Shown here: in pieces, positions 25,101 through 35,425 of the stretch
Numbering within the stretch: position 1 is the first letter of the stretch
How the letters are laid out: each line of letters begins with the position of its first letter
NCBI RefSeq assembly: GCF_000204055.1
Contig: NW_006768769.1
Location: 2,205,165-2,269,164 of the forward strand
DNA: 64,000 nt
Reading direction: 5' to 3'
Origin: Melampsora larici-populina 98AG31
Taxonomy: Eukaryota > Basidiomycota > Pucciniomycetes > Pucciniales > Melampsoraceae
Program-made: the position numbers and the translations under genes
Notes under the pieces: model-generated
Seen by the model: the letters and a program-made list of their open reading frames with translations, nothing else
What the model was told of the DNA's origin: nothing
The model's database searches: none

Positions 25101-25277
25101 CAAAACCTGAATAACTTCCTTCTCAGTTAAACCATCCATCAAACTTTCAATATTATCCTCAGCAACCTGATAACTTTCTGATAAATCTTTTCCTTTTCCT
25201 TTATCCAAAATATCATAACCACTTGATCCAGCCTTAACATCCTCCTTATCCCATTCATTATCAAATAAGTTAGCCAT
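22182..25277 (-). CDS. gag: Ty3/gypsy Gag-protease polyprotein, unit 2, intact
   Basis: A 1031-residue ORF starting MANLFDNEWDKED. The acidic, lysine-rich N-terminal 200 residues are followed by a helical capsid-like region, a Gly/Asn-rich linker and a zinc knuckle (C481, C484, H489, C494) for nucleic acid binding. The aspartic protease lies at about residues 845-945, with LIDSGSQ around D868 and VILGRPFL near its end. A retroviral-type protease has one such active-site motif per monomer and works as a dimer. The ORF ends in TAG six bases after the slippery heptamer, so most product would be Gag-protease and a fraction Gag-protease-Pol. Confidence 0.95.
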   Translation of the reverse strand: MANLFDNEWDKEDVKAGSSGYDILDKGKGKDLSESYQVAEDNIESLMDGLTEKEVIQVLQKLKQDKMKASRDEKVRRRELTSEGVYHSDNSEDDVDAQKVQDDLLGKGIGKELESDGENQVDDEIKMRNVKNEFVENEIKKKLKSKKTRRVVYEEISSEDEDQKKPVKIQPVDKSLSFKSGGDMERFLRDFEDAALIDNASDRDKCLQVKFFIKDDEMKTVIEAMAGYRTQRWRLLKNEMNELWGAGTQPLYTDEDLYKLCDDLARAGGISTNDAYVKFENKFKTMLIYLKSSGQINSGDSRQMARYYFKAFSAPIQHQIKILMDSEGQLKKVGHNYVMVHLSMLENYVSRVMRMHMAFGDLTKNEEERSSFKKENVASVMESFRTQRQTSLGISGGSGGTSNLLDQLKKKLEMVEKENETLKKGGATGGRTYGSSGNGNSTCGNYGGNRENNYSRNNYGNRNENDDFKRNEGGSRSVYMCWYCDREGHSIHDCRYVKQDVDDNLVKFDGKSFFLPNGDRIPWDQKPYRKLVIENSTKVTENKVKVEKDEDKGKEAVKSSCGTLSQWNIPSISSQRRVIFESDAARRKVDPLIKKRTSPRFANLDQDNQDQINQSTSRNDEGRKEEIIITDEQAEEFRRENSERFSTPGWDGVVENSRDVPASSTPQITPKKILKRGTRIEDLSTDSDLEILPGSYPNTPDQRHKVLRDISIEDGRTSRKPTYISPLKNVKKEEPRSKSPGIVSSKKNGALEGLIDKCKEMKAPQLTMEELINLVPDLVDDLKVKGGNVGNGFSKEVNLSSSGSIRRSNEIIKEEDIGNMDHMDLENLDFGKLKSIWGRQKDWLYSCPLGFLNVELGDHEITTRCLIDSGSQINVMNVDFAYSMGLESHVKIKMSLCGIVNNEAELVGIVENVPLLLGNHVQGKVHFFLTTGDAPVILGRPFLVDFEANCQFSEKNGERISMVARFSTCDGKGSEFQRSIPGMDWPPQVYEHEDSRGNQSSRRHRYANSGKKVWKLVREDADDDQRHLKDL
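22191..22197 (-). promoter_or_regulatory. -1 ribosomal frameshift site, unit 2
   Basis: TTTAAAA on the minus strand, phased as T TTA AAA in the gag-pro frame. It matches the X-XXY-YYZ rule for tandem slippage. After the slip, reading continues AGA TTT GTA into the pol frame, 29 bases before codon 22152. Confidence 0.85.
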
Positions 25278-26509
25278 TTGAATTAAATTGAATAAGTAAA
25301 TTGAGTTAATGAATTAATTAATCAAAACCACGAAATTCTTGATGATTTGATGAACAATAAATCAACCAAAAATAACAATAACAATTGAAAACCTGAACAA
25401 ATCTTCAATAAAAACTAAAAGACCAATATCCTGGTTCTTTTATCAGATGATACCAATTAACTCCAAAAACCAAGCTAAGAGACCAATATCCTGGTGCTCT
25501 ACACAAAATCAATATGAAAATTAATTATAATAATTTCTGATTCCAAACTGAATGAATAATAAATCAATTACCTACTTCCTAAAAGACCTATATCCAGGTG
25601 CTTTTATCAATTGAACCTTCTGAATTAAAAATTAAATCCACAAACTAAGAGACCAATATCCAGGTGCTCTACACGAAATTAACAACTTCTGAACAAGTAT
25701 GTTAACCCAAAAAAAATAACAATAACTCCTGAATGAATATAATTCAAGTTGAATACCTAGATTAATCCTAAAAGACCTATATCCAGGTGCTTTTATCAAA
25801 TAAATCCTTTAAATTAAATTCAACAACTAAGAGACCAATATCCAGGTGCTCTAGACGAAATTAACAACTTCTAAACAAGTATGTTAAGTTCCAACAATAA
25901 CCACAAATCTTGAAGTGAATCAAACTTAAGATGAATACCTAAATGACTCCTAGAAGACCTATATCCAGGTGCTTCTATCAGATAAGACCTTTTAAATTAA
26001 ATCCACAAACTAAGAGACCAATATCCTGGTGCTCTACACGAAATTAATAACTCCTGAATAAGTATATTAAATTCAAAATAATGATAATAATAACTTGAAT
26101 TGAATTAAATTAAGCTGAAAACCTAAATCAATCCTAGAAGACCAATATCCTGGTTCTTCTATCAAATTAAACCTTTGAATTAAGTTAATGAATAAGTGAA
26201 TCAATAACCACGAAATTCTTGATGATAAAATGAGTAATAATCAACTAAGAATAATAATAAGAATAATAAGAACTTGAACTTGAATCTGAAATCTTGAATC
26301 TTGAAGACCAATAAATCCAAAAACCTAGAAGACCAATATCCTGGTGCTTCTATCAAATAAAACCTCAAAGTAGACCAATATCCTGGTGCTACCACGAAAT
26401 TAATATCCTACAAATAACCTTGAAATAACCAAAAGAACCCCTAGATGACTCAGTTGGAAGAGCAAACACCAAAAAGGGAAGAGGTAAGATCAAGAGTTGA
26501 GGGACCAGA
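25278..26509 (-). other. Gag leader of unit 2 with 11 co-varying hairpins
   Basis: Same layout as the unit 1 leader, shifted by exactly 13104 bases. Hairpins 1-10 run from 25417-25441 to 26327-26351. An extra hairpin at 26370-26392 has a different outer stem, GTAG with CTAC, around the same ATATCC loop. In the transcript sense the loop reads GGATAT closed by ACCA/TGGT, with one bulged C or A on the 5' side. A primer-binding site like that of unit 1 lies at 26489-26507. Confidence 0.85.
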
Positions 26510-28225
26510 TGTAGAACTCTTTCAGTACACAGCTGAAAGCAGAGCCAAGAAGGGGAGGAATGAAGACACAAATCAACAAACACACACAATCAAAAGAGAA
26601 ATAAGTCTTGAGATGGTGAATTGAAAGACTTCAATCAAAGAAAGAAATGCCCTTCTTAAACAGGGACTTTGATTATCAATGAATTAAATTTAAGACCTTC
26701 AAGTCTTTGGATTAATAAGAACCAGGCTGAAATAGGACAATAACTTCAAAAATAGCACAATCTAGGCGCACTCAGGCACCTTCCAAATGAGCAAATGAGC
26801 TTACAACTCAACAAGAAATTAATTAAAAGATGAATAAGGGTCTTATTATTATAAAATTCCAACTCTCATTAGTTGTTTACCTGAATGATAATAATAAAAG
26901 ATAAAAGCTTATTCTAAAAATCTAGTAATTATTTTTGCTAACTAAAAGGCTCCCAAAGGGAAAGAAAAGAGACCCTTGACTATATCAAAATTGAAACACA
27001 CACAAAAAAAGAAAGTAAGACAAAAACAACCCTCAAACTCGAAATCCACCTTCAAACAACTTTTTCACACACAATTCATTGAACAACCCCCAAATTAAAA
27101 TTGATAAACATCTTCAACTCACCCGCATGTATCATTCACAAATTTTCAAGCACACATTTATCATCAAAACTGAGCTGTTTACCACAAAAACTGAAAAATC
27201 CGCCAATTTACCCTTAAAACCTGAAAAAAGATAAGAAATAGGGACAAAAGGTCTGCTTCCGCTCTACAACTTTGCTCAGCCAAGCTAAACTCTAACTCTA
27301 TTGGTTGTACCCTTAAAATGAAATTCGATTTTATGTGAAAATACTCAAAATTGAATTTACCCAGTTTACCACCTGATATTACCACTGATGATGCTGTATA
27401 TGGTTTATAATTGATTTTTCATGCTCAGATGCGCCCATATGATGCCTTCCACATGATTTACCCTCTGAAAAACTGATGTAGTACATTTGAAATAAAGTCT
27501 CATGATTGAAAATGGAGCCTTTTATGGAATTTTGAAAGCCATTTTCGAGTTTCAAAATCATCCTTTTCATTTGTGATTTTGTATTTGCCAATATTGGTGT
27601 TTGATAATCTGATGAATTTATAATTTCACACCGATCCCTACTTGCTTTTTCAGTTTACCACCCCAGTTTACCACCACCCCAGTTTACCACCATCTGTCTG
27701 AGTTGCTGGATTTTCGAAATTCAGCCTTATTTAAACCCATACCTCAAAACCATGATTCCTCTACACATAACTTGTTAAAACCATACACATCTGTAACCAT
27801 GACTTTTTAAACCCATAAAATTCGAAATTTCAAGTTTAAGCCTGTACACCCTATGTAACCCATACAACATTCAACTACACATAACCTCTAAACCCATAAA
27901 TTCGAAATTTGACTTCATTTTACACTACACCTCATCCATCAAACTACATAACCCATAAAAAGAAAAATAGAGAAATAAAAATATAACACTTCACATAATA
28001 AAACTTGACATATATGATCAAACTAAATAAGATAAAAAATAAAAAATAAAAATTGAAAATTGAAATTAAGTAAAGAAAGAAAGAAAATGAAAAAAAAGAA
28101 ATGAACTAAATAAAGAACTAATTTAAAAACACATTATTGATGTAATGTTCTAAAAAATGTAGTTTCTCGTATTTTAAAATGAAAGTTAATAAAATAATGG
28201 GGTTACCCCAATTCTGATTTCCACA
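26510..28225 (-). repeat. LTR 3 of Ty3/gypsy composite (5' LTR in coding sense)
   Basis: A 1716-bp LTR forming a matched pair with LTR 1. It would hold the promoter for the minus-strand transcript of unit 2. It ends CACA directly before the CCGG duplication. Confidence 0.95.
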
Positions 28226-28229
28226 CCGG
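28226..28229. repeat. Target-site duplication CCGG, right copy
   Basis: Matches 403-406. See the left copy. Confidence 0.85.
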
Positions 28230-28871
28230 TTTCGCCGTTTTAGCCTTTCTGAGATGGAGCCTAACGAAGTTCTTTCCCCGTCTAGATCCGAACTCTACGT
28301 GCCGACGAAGAAGGGCTCCTTCCGCCGCTGATTTTCGCAACAATTCACCTAGTCGTGTTACTCCCCAGAAGGCCACCAATCCTACGGTTCCTATAAGCTC
28401 CTCCGTCTCCGATTTCCCGTACGTCTTGAGCAGGAGTTCAAATAGCTGCCGAATCATAATTGGATTCTTTACAGTCACTAACTGTTGTGCTTCCTCGCCA
28501 TTCTTTGATGCTCTCAGGAGAGTCGCCACGATAGCTGGGTCGGATTTGGGAATTGTCAGGTGTTTGACGATGTGCCAAGCCCTGACACCGTCTAAATACT
28601 TCTTAATGGTTACCGAACTTATCGCTCGTGCGGGGCCGTCCTCTGCCTCTCCGTCGTCTGCCCATGCGATAAAACCGTAGATGTCTTTCGCGCTGACTTC
28701 CTCATCTTCGTCAAATCTTCCCGCCGTTTTTGTCTTGTACTCGATATACTTGGTCATCCCGGACGAGTAGCCTGCTAGGGTTGACGTGGCCCAACTCCTT
28801 CAGGCAGCGTGACAACCCGCTTTTGATGCCCTTTCGCTGGCGTTTTGAAAGTGCTTTGGTAGGTTATCCAT
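28226..28871 (-). pseudogene. Tyrosine recombinase of DIRS-like element 1, N-terminal part
   Basis: Starts at ATG 28871, 37 bases after the RT stop, and is homologous to residues 1-230 or so of the intact recombinase at 45697-46824 (SWATSTLAGYSSGMTKYIEY aligns with GWAETTLINYNSGVSKLIKF). The first catalytic arginine lies in GVTRLGEL. There is one in-frame stop, TGA, at 28800-28802, and the gene is then cut by the Ty3/gypsy composite after LRKAKTAKP. The rest is at 1-406. The gene is therefore dead twice over. Confidence 0.9.
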
Positions 28872-28908
28872 CGCGCCGGAGGTATGATGTTGGATGAGGC
28901 TAGTTGGG

Positions 28909-30573
28909 TTATTCTTGCCGCAGGAGATGTCGTAAGTCGTTCGGCAGATTTATCGTCACCTCATTTGACACATGTTTGGCGGAATCTATGCCCCTGGACA
29001 GGAGGTCAGCGGCATTGTCCTCTGTCGTGACGCGTTTTATCTTCACACAGCAGTGGTTTTGAATTAGTGAGTCCTGTAGCCGTGCCCACTCCTCGTTTAC
29101 CATCCTATCGCGTGATTTCCCATTCCTGATAGCCCCTTCTGTCACTGTGTTGTCTGTCAAACACAGGAACCGCTTTCCCTCGACTCTATAGATCGTTTTC
29201 AACATCAAGAACCCTAAACGCACCGCGGCTGTCTCGGCCCAAGCGATTCCCCTCCTTTCCCCATCTTCTCGCCTCGAATCCCAACCCCGCTTTAATGCGA
29301 ACCTCGCCCAATGCTTCCCAATGATGATTCCGATGCCATACGACGTGGAGGCGTCGCCGACCCAACCCACGTTCAACACCTCTGGTTTGGGCAGTAGGCG
29401 AACTGGGTTTGTTTTTCCCAAGGTTTCTAACCAAAGTTGTAAGTCTGTCCGCACACTTTCCGGTAACTCGCGTTTCGCTGACTTGTGGACCCATTCCGCT
29501 AGCCAGTGATAGATGTCCACTGTGTGGCATCGCATCTGGGGTATAATCATGGACGTGTGTACTAACCGACCTGCGAGCTTTTCGGTTTCTTTGTGAGTGT
29601 GTGTCTTTCCTTCTAAGAATCTGGCGATCTCGGCCATCCTCTGCTCGATCTTTTCTTTTGGGAGGCGCACTGATTTATGTGTTCCGTTCCAAACGAAACC
29701 AAGGTACTTCTGCTCTACTCCGAAGTCGTGGCGTTTCTCCTTGTTTTCCACGACTCCCATCTCTTGGCTAAGGTTTGAAATGTCGTCTAGTTTCACGTCA
29801 AGGCGGCCCTTTTCTCTGACGAACATTGTGTCGTCTACCCAGCGGAAGGCTGCGAGAAGCAGGAACCTGTGAAGCATGACCGCCTTCCATGCGTCGGCGA
29901 CCCTTCCGAAGCTGCCGCATCCAGCGACTCCGCCGAAGGTTATACGCGTATCTACTAAGATCATGTTTTGGAAGGTGAGTAGCATTAGGTACCTCCATTG
30001 GCCTGGCGCAGTAGGTATCTGCCTATATGCCTTCGCCCAGTCTATTATCGCTAACTACACTGGGACTCCAATTTTTGACAGGAAATTCACTACGATGTTG
30101 AAGTCATCCCAGCTTGTTATGAAGTCGTCTTTGTTCACTTCCGCGTTCACGGACTGGATTAATGGGTTGTTCCGAGGGAAGGAAAGATCGTTTATCGGCC
30201 TCGTGGAACCGTTGGAGTTTACAACTGCTCCCAACGGGCTGGTACGGAAAAACCCGATTCGTGAGTTCACTTCCTCTTTTGTGAAAGGGCCAAACATTCG
30301 CCCTTCTTTCAACTCTAACGCGAATGATTCCTCTATTTTCTGTCTTGCCGTCAGAGCTGACGTGTGGTTGGGTGGACAATAAAATGGGACACCCGGGACG
30401 ACTGCATTCCAAATTCCTTGATGGAACCTGTTTCGCAAGCCGTGGATGATGTCTTGAAACTTCGGTAAGAGACCCGCTCTCCTCAACTCACGTTCCCATA
30501 CCGGGATGTTCATCTCACAAGAGGCGCGGTTAGGCCATAGGTCGTGATTCTCACTCAGTGGTTCAGACTTCAT
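28909..30573 (-). pseudogene. DIRS-like reverse transcriptase-RNase H, element 1, one nonsense codon
   Basis: One open frame except for TAG at 30055-30057 (after SKIGVPV). The first ATG consistent with the intact relative is at 30573 (MKSEPLSENHD). RT motifs include FRWVDDTMFV with the VDD active site, GGVAGCGSFG upstream, and EQKYLGFVWNG. RNase H motifs include GWVGDAST, AWAETAAVRLG and CLTDNTVTEG. Length (about 555 codons) and order match 44012-45700. The element has no DDE integrase, as is normal for tyrosine-recombinase retrotransposons. GC content is clearly higher than in the inserted Ty3/gypsy DNA. Confidence 0.9.
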
Positions 30574-30727
30574 CAGCGACGGGGATCTAAAAAAAGGCAA
30601 AGGCAAGTGACCAGAAGTTCTCTTGTCAATCTCATGTCTCTCACTTCTCTTCTCAACTACTCAGGGTAGGCCAGGGACGTGTGTTTCACTGCTTGATCTT
30701 TAATTATTCAATTTCATGATTTAAGGC

Positions 30728-33084
30728 TTACTGTTTCCTGCCACCTTTCCCCTTTCGTCTCTCGCCCCTCGGGCTTCTACTACGCGACGGGCTGCGCCTG
30801 CGAGGTTTGTATCGCTCTTCACGGTCGCTTCTACCCCTCTGGTTATAACCGTTGTCGTACCTGCCATCTCTGTACCTCCCATACGTATGGCCGTGTGTCC
30901 CGCTCCCGCTGGCGTGACCCGAGTATGAGCTCTGCCTCTTCGCCTCGCTCTTCTCCTGTGGTGTCATGCGTTTCCAGACGTGAGAAGCGATCCAGTCATC
31001 CTTGGGTTTCCGACCTGATGTCGCTGCGTTCGTCAACTGGTAGGTGGTTGGCGCTAGCTCTACCGCGGGCCGTTTCGTCGTCGTCGTGCGGGGTAGCCCT
31101 GTCAAGGGGTTGATGTGTGCGAGGGGGCCATCTTGCGCATAGGGGTTGGTGCGGTAGGCCCTTTTGTGGTTGGCGTCTGCCGTCACCCTGGCTTCCTCAA
31201 AGATTGCGGACTGCAGTGTGCTGAAGTTTTTGATGTGATTGTCCGTAGTTTCACGCATCACGCCTTGACGGAGGCGTTGACAATATCTGAGTGCGATCAT
31301 CCAACCGAACTGGTCTCGGAGCTCCATCACGACGTTTCGATGGCCTTCGAACCTCTCCGCTAGAGTTACCCACCCTTCTTGGGCCACGTACTTGATGAAC
31401 AAGGCCATTGCGTCGATCCACTGCTCAAATTGCATGGTGAGTTCCTCCGGAGGGGGGGCGCCACTGTAAACTCTCAAGGAGGAGCTGCCGTCTTTGATCT
31501 TGGATTCAGAGGGAGCCTTCCTCCTACTCCATTCTTGCTGGTCGTCGATCAGGAAGATTTTGTTGAACACCGTCAGAGGGATGTATGACTTGAAGGTGCG
31601 AAGCCACTGCGTTAAGACTGGTGACAGGGGGGTTAAGCTTTTCGTCATTTCGTCCTTGGGGTCCGCGACCAAATAGCGTCCGTTTTCAACAACGTCACCG
31701 TTTCTTAACACCAAACGACCTTTCTTCGAGGCCATCAATAGCTTTACTTGCTGTTCCTCTGTCAAGGGTGTGTGTCGGCCGTGACTTCCGTGTTGTACGT
31801 GCTTGGAAGCGCTGGGATCTCTGCTGACTCGCGAGGGGTCGAATGCTGTCCTGGGTTATGTGATGCTTGAGCCGGGGGGGGGGGGTGCTGGTGTGTCGCC
31901 TCGATCCGACGTCAGATATGATGTACGACGTTCCTGGAGGCTTGTGCCTCTTGCCGCTGCGGGTGTTTGGCGAGGGCGTTTCGCCAGAGGTTCACACTCA
32001 CTCGAGTGCGAGGAAAGTCGGTCTTGGATTAACGAGTAGGGTCTGCTGTGAGGTAGACCGCTGCCACTCGCCACCGGGCCGCTCTCGCGTTCTCGTGGCG
32101 CCTGCCGCTCGAGGTTTGCCATTATGTGGTTTAAGAGGGCTGCGCCCTCTGCGTAACGGCCTTCGTTGTACAGTTGAGTGATTCGTACGTTTGGGTCTGA
32201 TGACGGCACTCTGTTGTCTGAAGATGGTGAAACTGACTGTCAGCGTCTTGTTCTCGTTCTAGAAATGCTCGTGGGTTATGTTCCACTCGTCTCCGGCCCC
32301 CCTCTCTTTCAGGGATCTTGGGCCACGTCTCAAACCACTTGTACAGCCCTCGCCACATTTGGGCTTCATGGCTCTCGCTAGGCGCCCCCCAACCCCTTGG
32401 GTATCATGGGTGTCCTGGCCTCCCGACCGCTACGGGCATCATGGACATGCTTCTCGTCTGGTGCAGTCCGCCCACATGGGAGTATATGTGCTCCGCTTCC
32501 TGCGCTTTCCGTCGAGTCTTGGTGGTGACACAGTGCGAATGCGAGGTTGGCCGGTTTGGTGAGGATGGTAGATGGAGGTGGAAGATAGACAGAGAGGGAA
32601 GGAGCGCGGTTGTGAAAGGGTAGGGTAAGGAGTAAGAAGGTGAGATATATTTACCTTCGCCCGAGTGAAGGCGTTGCGAGGAAGCTGATCCGGATCCTGA
32701 ATTGCTAGGGGTGGGCGAGGTATCATCTCGTCGACCTTTCCCTTTATCTCTAGGGGGGGCGTAGGAGTCGTCCTCCTCGTCTGATTCTAGCAGGGGGCCG
32801 TCGTCCAGACGGTGTAAATCGCCATCTACCTCCCCTATTCCGTCTCCCTCTGTGATTTCGTCGCCGTCTAGGTCATCGACGTCGTCTGGAATTTCTATCG
32901 CCGGGGGTTGAGGATGTGGAGGAGGTGGTGGTGGTTGTTGTGGTGGCAAGGTTGGTTGCTTGTTCGAATTGCGTCTTGGGGTCGCCAATGGCGGGCCTGG
33001 AGCTTGCCCAGTTGCCACCGAATGAGACCTCGTGACTCTCAGCGCTTCGGCCGCTTCAGCTGCTCGATCTAAGGCTGCTTGCAT
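30728..33084 (-). pseudogene. DIRS-like ORF1 (Gag-like), element 1, spliced, one nonsense codon
   Basis: Exon 1 is 33084-32655 (MQAALDRAAEAAEALRV, Pro- and Asp-rich) with donor GTAAAT. Exon 2 is 32217-30728, reached by an acceptor CAG at 32218-32220 in matching phase. The 437-bp intron ends with a plausible branch site, GCTGAC. Exon 2 carries one in-frame TAA at 31856-31858 (after SSIT). The conserved core (PLTVFNKIFLIDDQQEWSR through NPLTGLP) aligns with the ORF1 of element 2. The C-terminus is a basic Arg/Ser/Gly tail that would bind nucleic acid. There is no zinc knuckle. Confidence 0.8.
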
Positions 33085-33370
33085 TTTCTTGTCTTGTGTT
33101 GATTACGCTCTTTAAGTCTATTTGACGGGGGTTTCTGTTAATTTGATAACTTGCAATATTTCGCGCGAAGTATTCACCAATGTGAATCGTGAGAACTTTG
33201 ATCGAGATCTTGCTGTGAGAGATTCGCCTGGGTGAAAAATCTCAGATGGTGGAAATCCTTCAAACTACACTGTAGTTTATTTCACTGAGATTTCACGCGC
33301 CTCATCTGTCACACGCGGATTCGCTCCAAGTTCTCATGGACATCCGAACCACCTGTGTTATGGTGGTTCG
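33085..33370 (-). promoter_or_regulatory. 5' leader of DIRS-like element 1 with nested inverted repeats
   Basis: Contains AAACTACA-C-TGTAGTTT (about 33270), AAATCTCA pairing with TGAGATTT, TGAGAACTT pairing with AAGTTCTCA, and a perfect CGAACCACC/GGTGGTTCG hairpin with an 8-base loop at 33344-33369. The density of pairing suggests a structured RNA leader or the element terminus. Confidence 0.55.
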
Positions 33371-34312
33371 TTCCAAGAATGCAAAGGAGAGAGGCAGAAA
33401 AACAAATGAAAAGGGAACTGAGAAGAAGACTGATACGAAAGGGAGGCACAAGGGAGTGAATGATATGCAGGTGAGTCAATTGAGTTGAAAGTGTGATGAT
33501 AGGTGATGATTTTTCAAATTAGACTGAGATTTATATTGATAACAAATACAGTTTACAAACTTTAAAAGAGAAGTGCATGATAAATCTACCAGACTGATTA
33601 CTCAGGCTTTGAATCCTTGTACAGATAGACACATATGTAAAGTGAATTAAAAACAAATATAAGAAGAGGGGGGTAACAAGGATCTTGGTAATACAAGACA
33701 ATTGGAAAGAAAAAAAGAGAGAAGAAAGTGAGAAATGTGCAAGCCTCTGGAAACTTGTTGTGGAAAGGTTTTGAAAAGCTCAGGACAATATGGTCCAGAG
33801 GAAGGTGGTAGAAAACCTTTTCCAACAGGCAATCCATGGCCTCCGCCCCCCCTCAACCAAGCCATGAACCTTAAAAATAAGGGAGCTGGCTCAGCAGTGA
33901 TTGCCTGAACAAAAAGAATCTTAATTATGTACATGAGATAAACAAGGAACTGTCAGAGACAAAAATACAAACAACATTTAGTAGAATGCAAGCAAGAGAA
34001 ACAAAAAATCTTGAATATCAAAAAGATAATCAACATTTAATAAACTAGAGAACCCTTCTTAGAAATTTTTGTATGCGATGAAATGGATAGGAGATTTAAA
34101 TAATGTATTGGATTTGTTGATGGTCAATTGACGTAAGGAGATAATTTAGTAAAGAACATAAGTAAAACTTAACAAGCCTTGAGGGTTAAAGAAGAAAGAA
34201 TCACTTAAATGAAGGATAGACAAGAATGATGTCATACATTTCATTTAACCCCAATTACTCAAATCCCTTTTCCTTATAATCTTCGGGCTCTCTGTTTTAG
34301 TTCTCTTTTCCC
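33371..34312. repeat. Sequence related to the 3' end of the second DIRS-like element
   Basis: No gene. From about 33540 the sequence resembles 46900-47290. The best block is a stem-loop at 33764-33820: AAAGGTTTT and AAAACCTTT enclose CTCAGGAC, a 6-base loop and GTCCAGAG. A C-rich run follows it. It could be a terminal repeat of element 1 or the remnant of another element. Confidence 0.5.
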
Positions 34313-34790
34313 ATCTTTGGAAAAGAGAACATACATATTTCATAAACTTGTTTTCCTCTGAATTGAATCATTATCTGATAAGAGTTTGTTAGTCTCATCT
34401 TTGACTTAGATCACAGCTCACATTATCCACATGTGCTTTATCTTATTATCACCTAACCTTTAACAGGTGCTTTAACAGTTCTTCTCTATTATCATTTCAT
34501 TTCTATGAACTAGTGATTGATTTTTTCTTTGTATTGTGTTATCTTGTTATAGGTTAGTCACTATTCCTAAGAGCCGCATATAGTACACCTACTTATTACT
34601 CATAGTGCTTTCATCAGGTAATTAAAAACATCTTTGGAAAAGAGAACTCTCATCTTTGACTTAGATCACAGCTCACATTATTCATGTGTGCTTTATCTTA
34701 TTATCACCTAACATTTAACAGGTTAGTCACTATTCCTAAGAGCAGGATATAGTACACCTACTTATTACTCATAGCGTTTCATCAGGTGTC
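34313..34790. repeat. Local direct duplication
   Basis: CATCTTTGGAAAAGAGAAC (about 34313 and 34629) and the following block CTCATCTTTGACTTAGATCA to CATCAGGT occur twice (34394-34617 and 34649-34788) with small indels. No coding potential seen. Confidence 0.7.
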
Positions 34791-34832
34791 ATACTTATAG
34801 GATCATATTCTGATTCACTCATACATTTTCAG

Positions 34833-35425
34833 GATTTGAATGATATGATTATTAGTTATTCTGTATTAGGTATCAATTTGGATATTGCTACTCCCAAGGG
34901 TTATGAATTAGAGCCTAGGGTTTTGGAAAGGATGAAGCTTGGTTTGGTTGAAGACTCAGAGGTTCATAGAGGGGGCAAATTGCTTCATTTCCATGATCTG
35001 CTTGAAGCTATAAAAGATGCTGATGTGATTGTTACAGATACATGGTAAGTGTGTGTCTTCATCTTGAAAAACTCTTTTTTTCCTCAAAAAGATGGAATGA
35101 TCCATAAAACATGATTTTTCCGGGGTTCTCAATGGGACAAGAAGATGAGATGAAATGTAGATTAAAGAATCTTGAAGGATATTAAATCACAGAGGAAATA
35201 TGTAAGATGGGTAATGCTAAAAACAATTGGAAATTTTTTATGCATTGTTTACCCAGACATCAAGATGAAGTTGATGATCAGGTAAGTTACAATCTCACTT
35301 TTTACTTCAATTTCTTGGAGAGAAGGAATGGGCTCTGTTTTTGAGATTTGATCATTTAGGTCTTTTATGGACCTAGATCTTTGGTTTTCCAAGAAGCAGG
35401 AAATCAAAAATGGACGATCTTGTAA
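34833..35425 (+). pseudogene. Ornithine carbamoyltransferase fragment (C-terminal half)
   Basis: Three exon-like blocks: 34833-35044 (NDMIISYSVLGINLDIATPK ... ADVIVTDTW), about 35129-35281 (SMGQEDEMKCRLKN ... [15 protein letters not shown]) and 35360-35425 (VFYGPRSLVFQEAGNQKWTI). They match the C-terminal domain of ornithine carbamoyltransferase, including the HCLPR ornithine-binding motif. The enzyme makes citrulline in the arginine pathway, in mitochondria in many fungi. The two flanking splice sites (TTTTCAG, GTAAGT) are good. However, the second block has lost its AG acceptor and carries an in-frame TAA at 35183-35185 where the family has glutamine. No N-terminal half is visible upstream. 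Confidence 0.85.

Noticed and set aside
31867..32623. Several plus-strand frames over element 1
   Set aside because: High-GC antisense shadows of ORF1. No motif or splice evidence.
34836..35048. Stand-alone 70-codon gene
   Set aside because: It is one exon of the ornithine carbamoyltransferase relic and runs past the GTAAGT donor.
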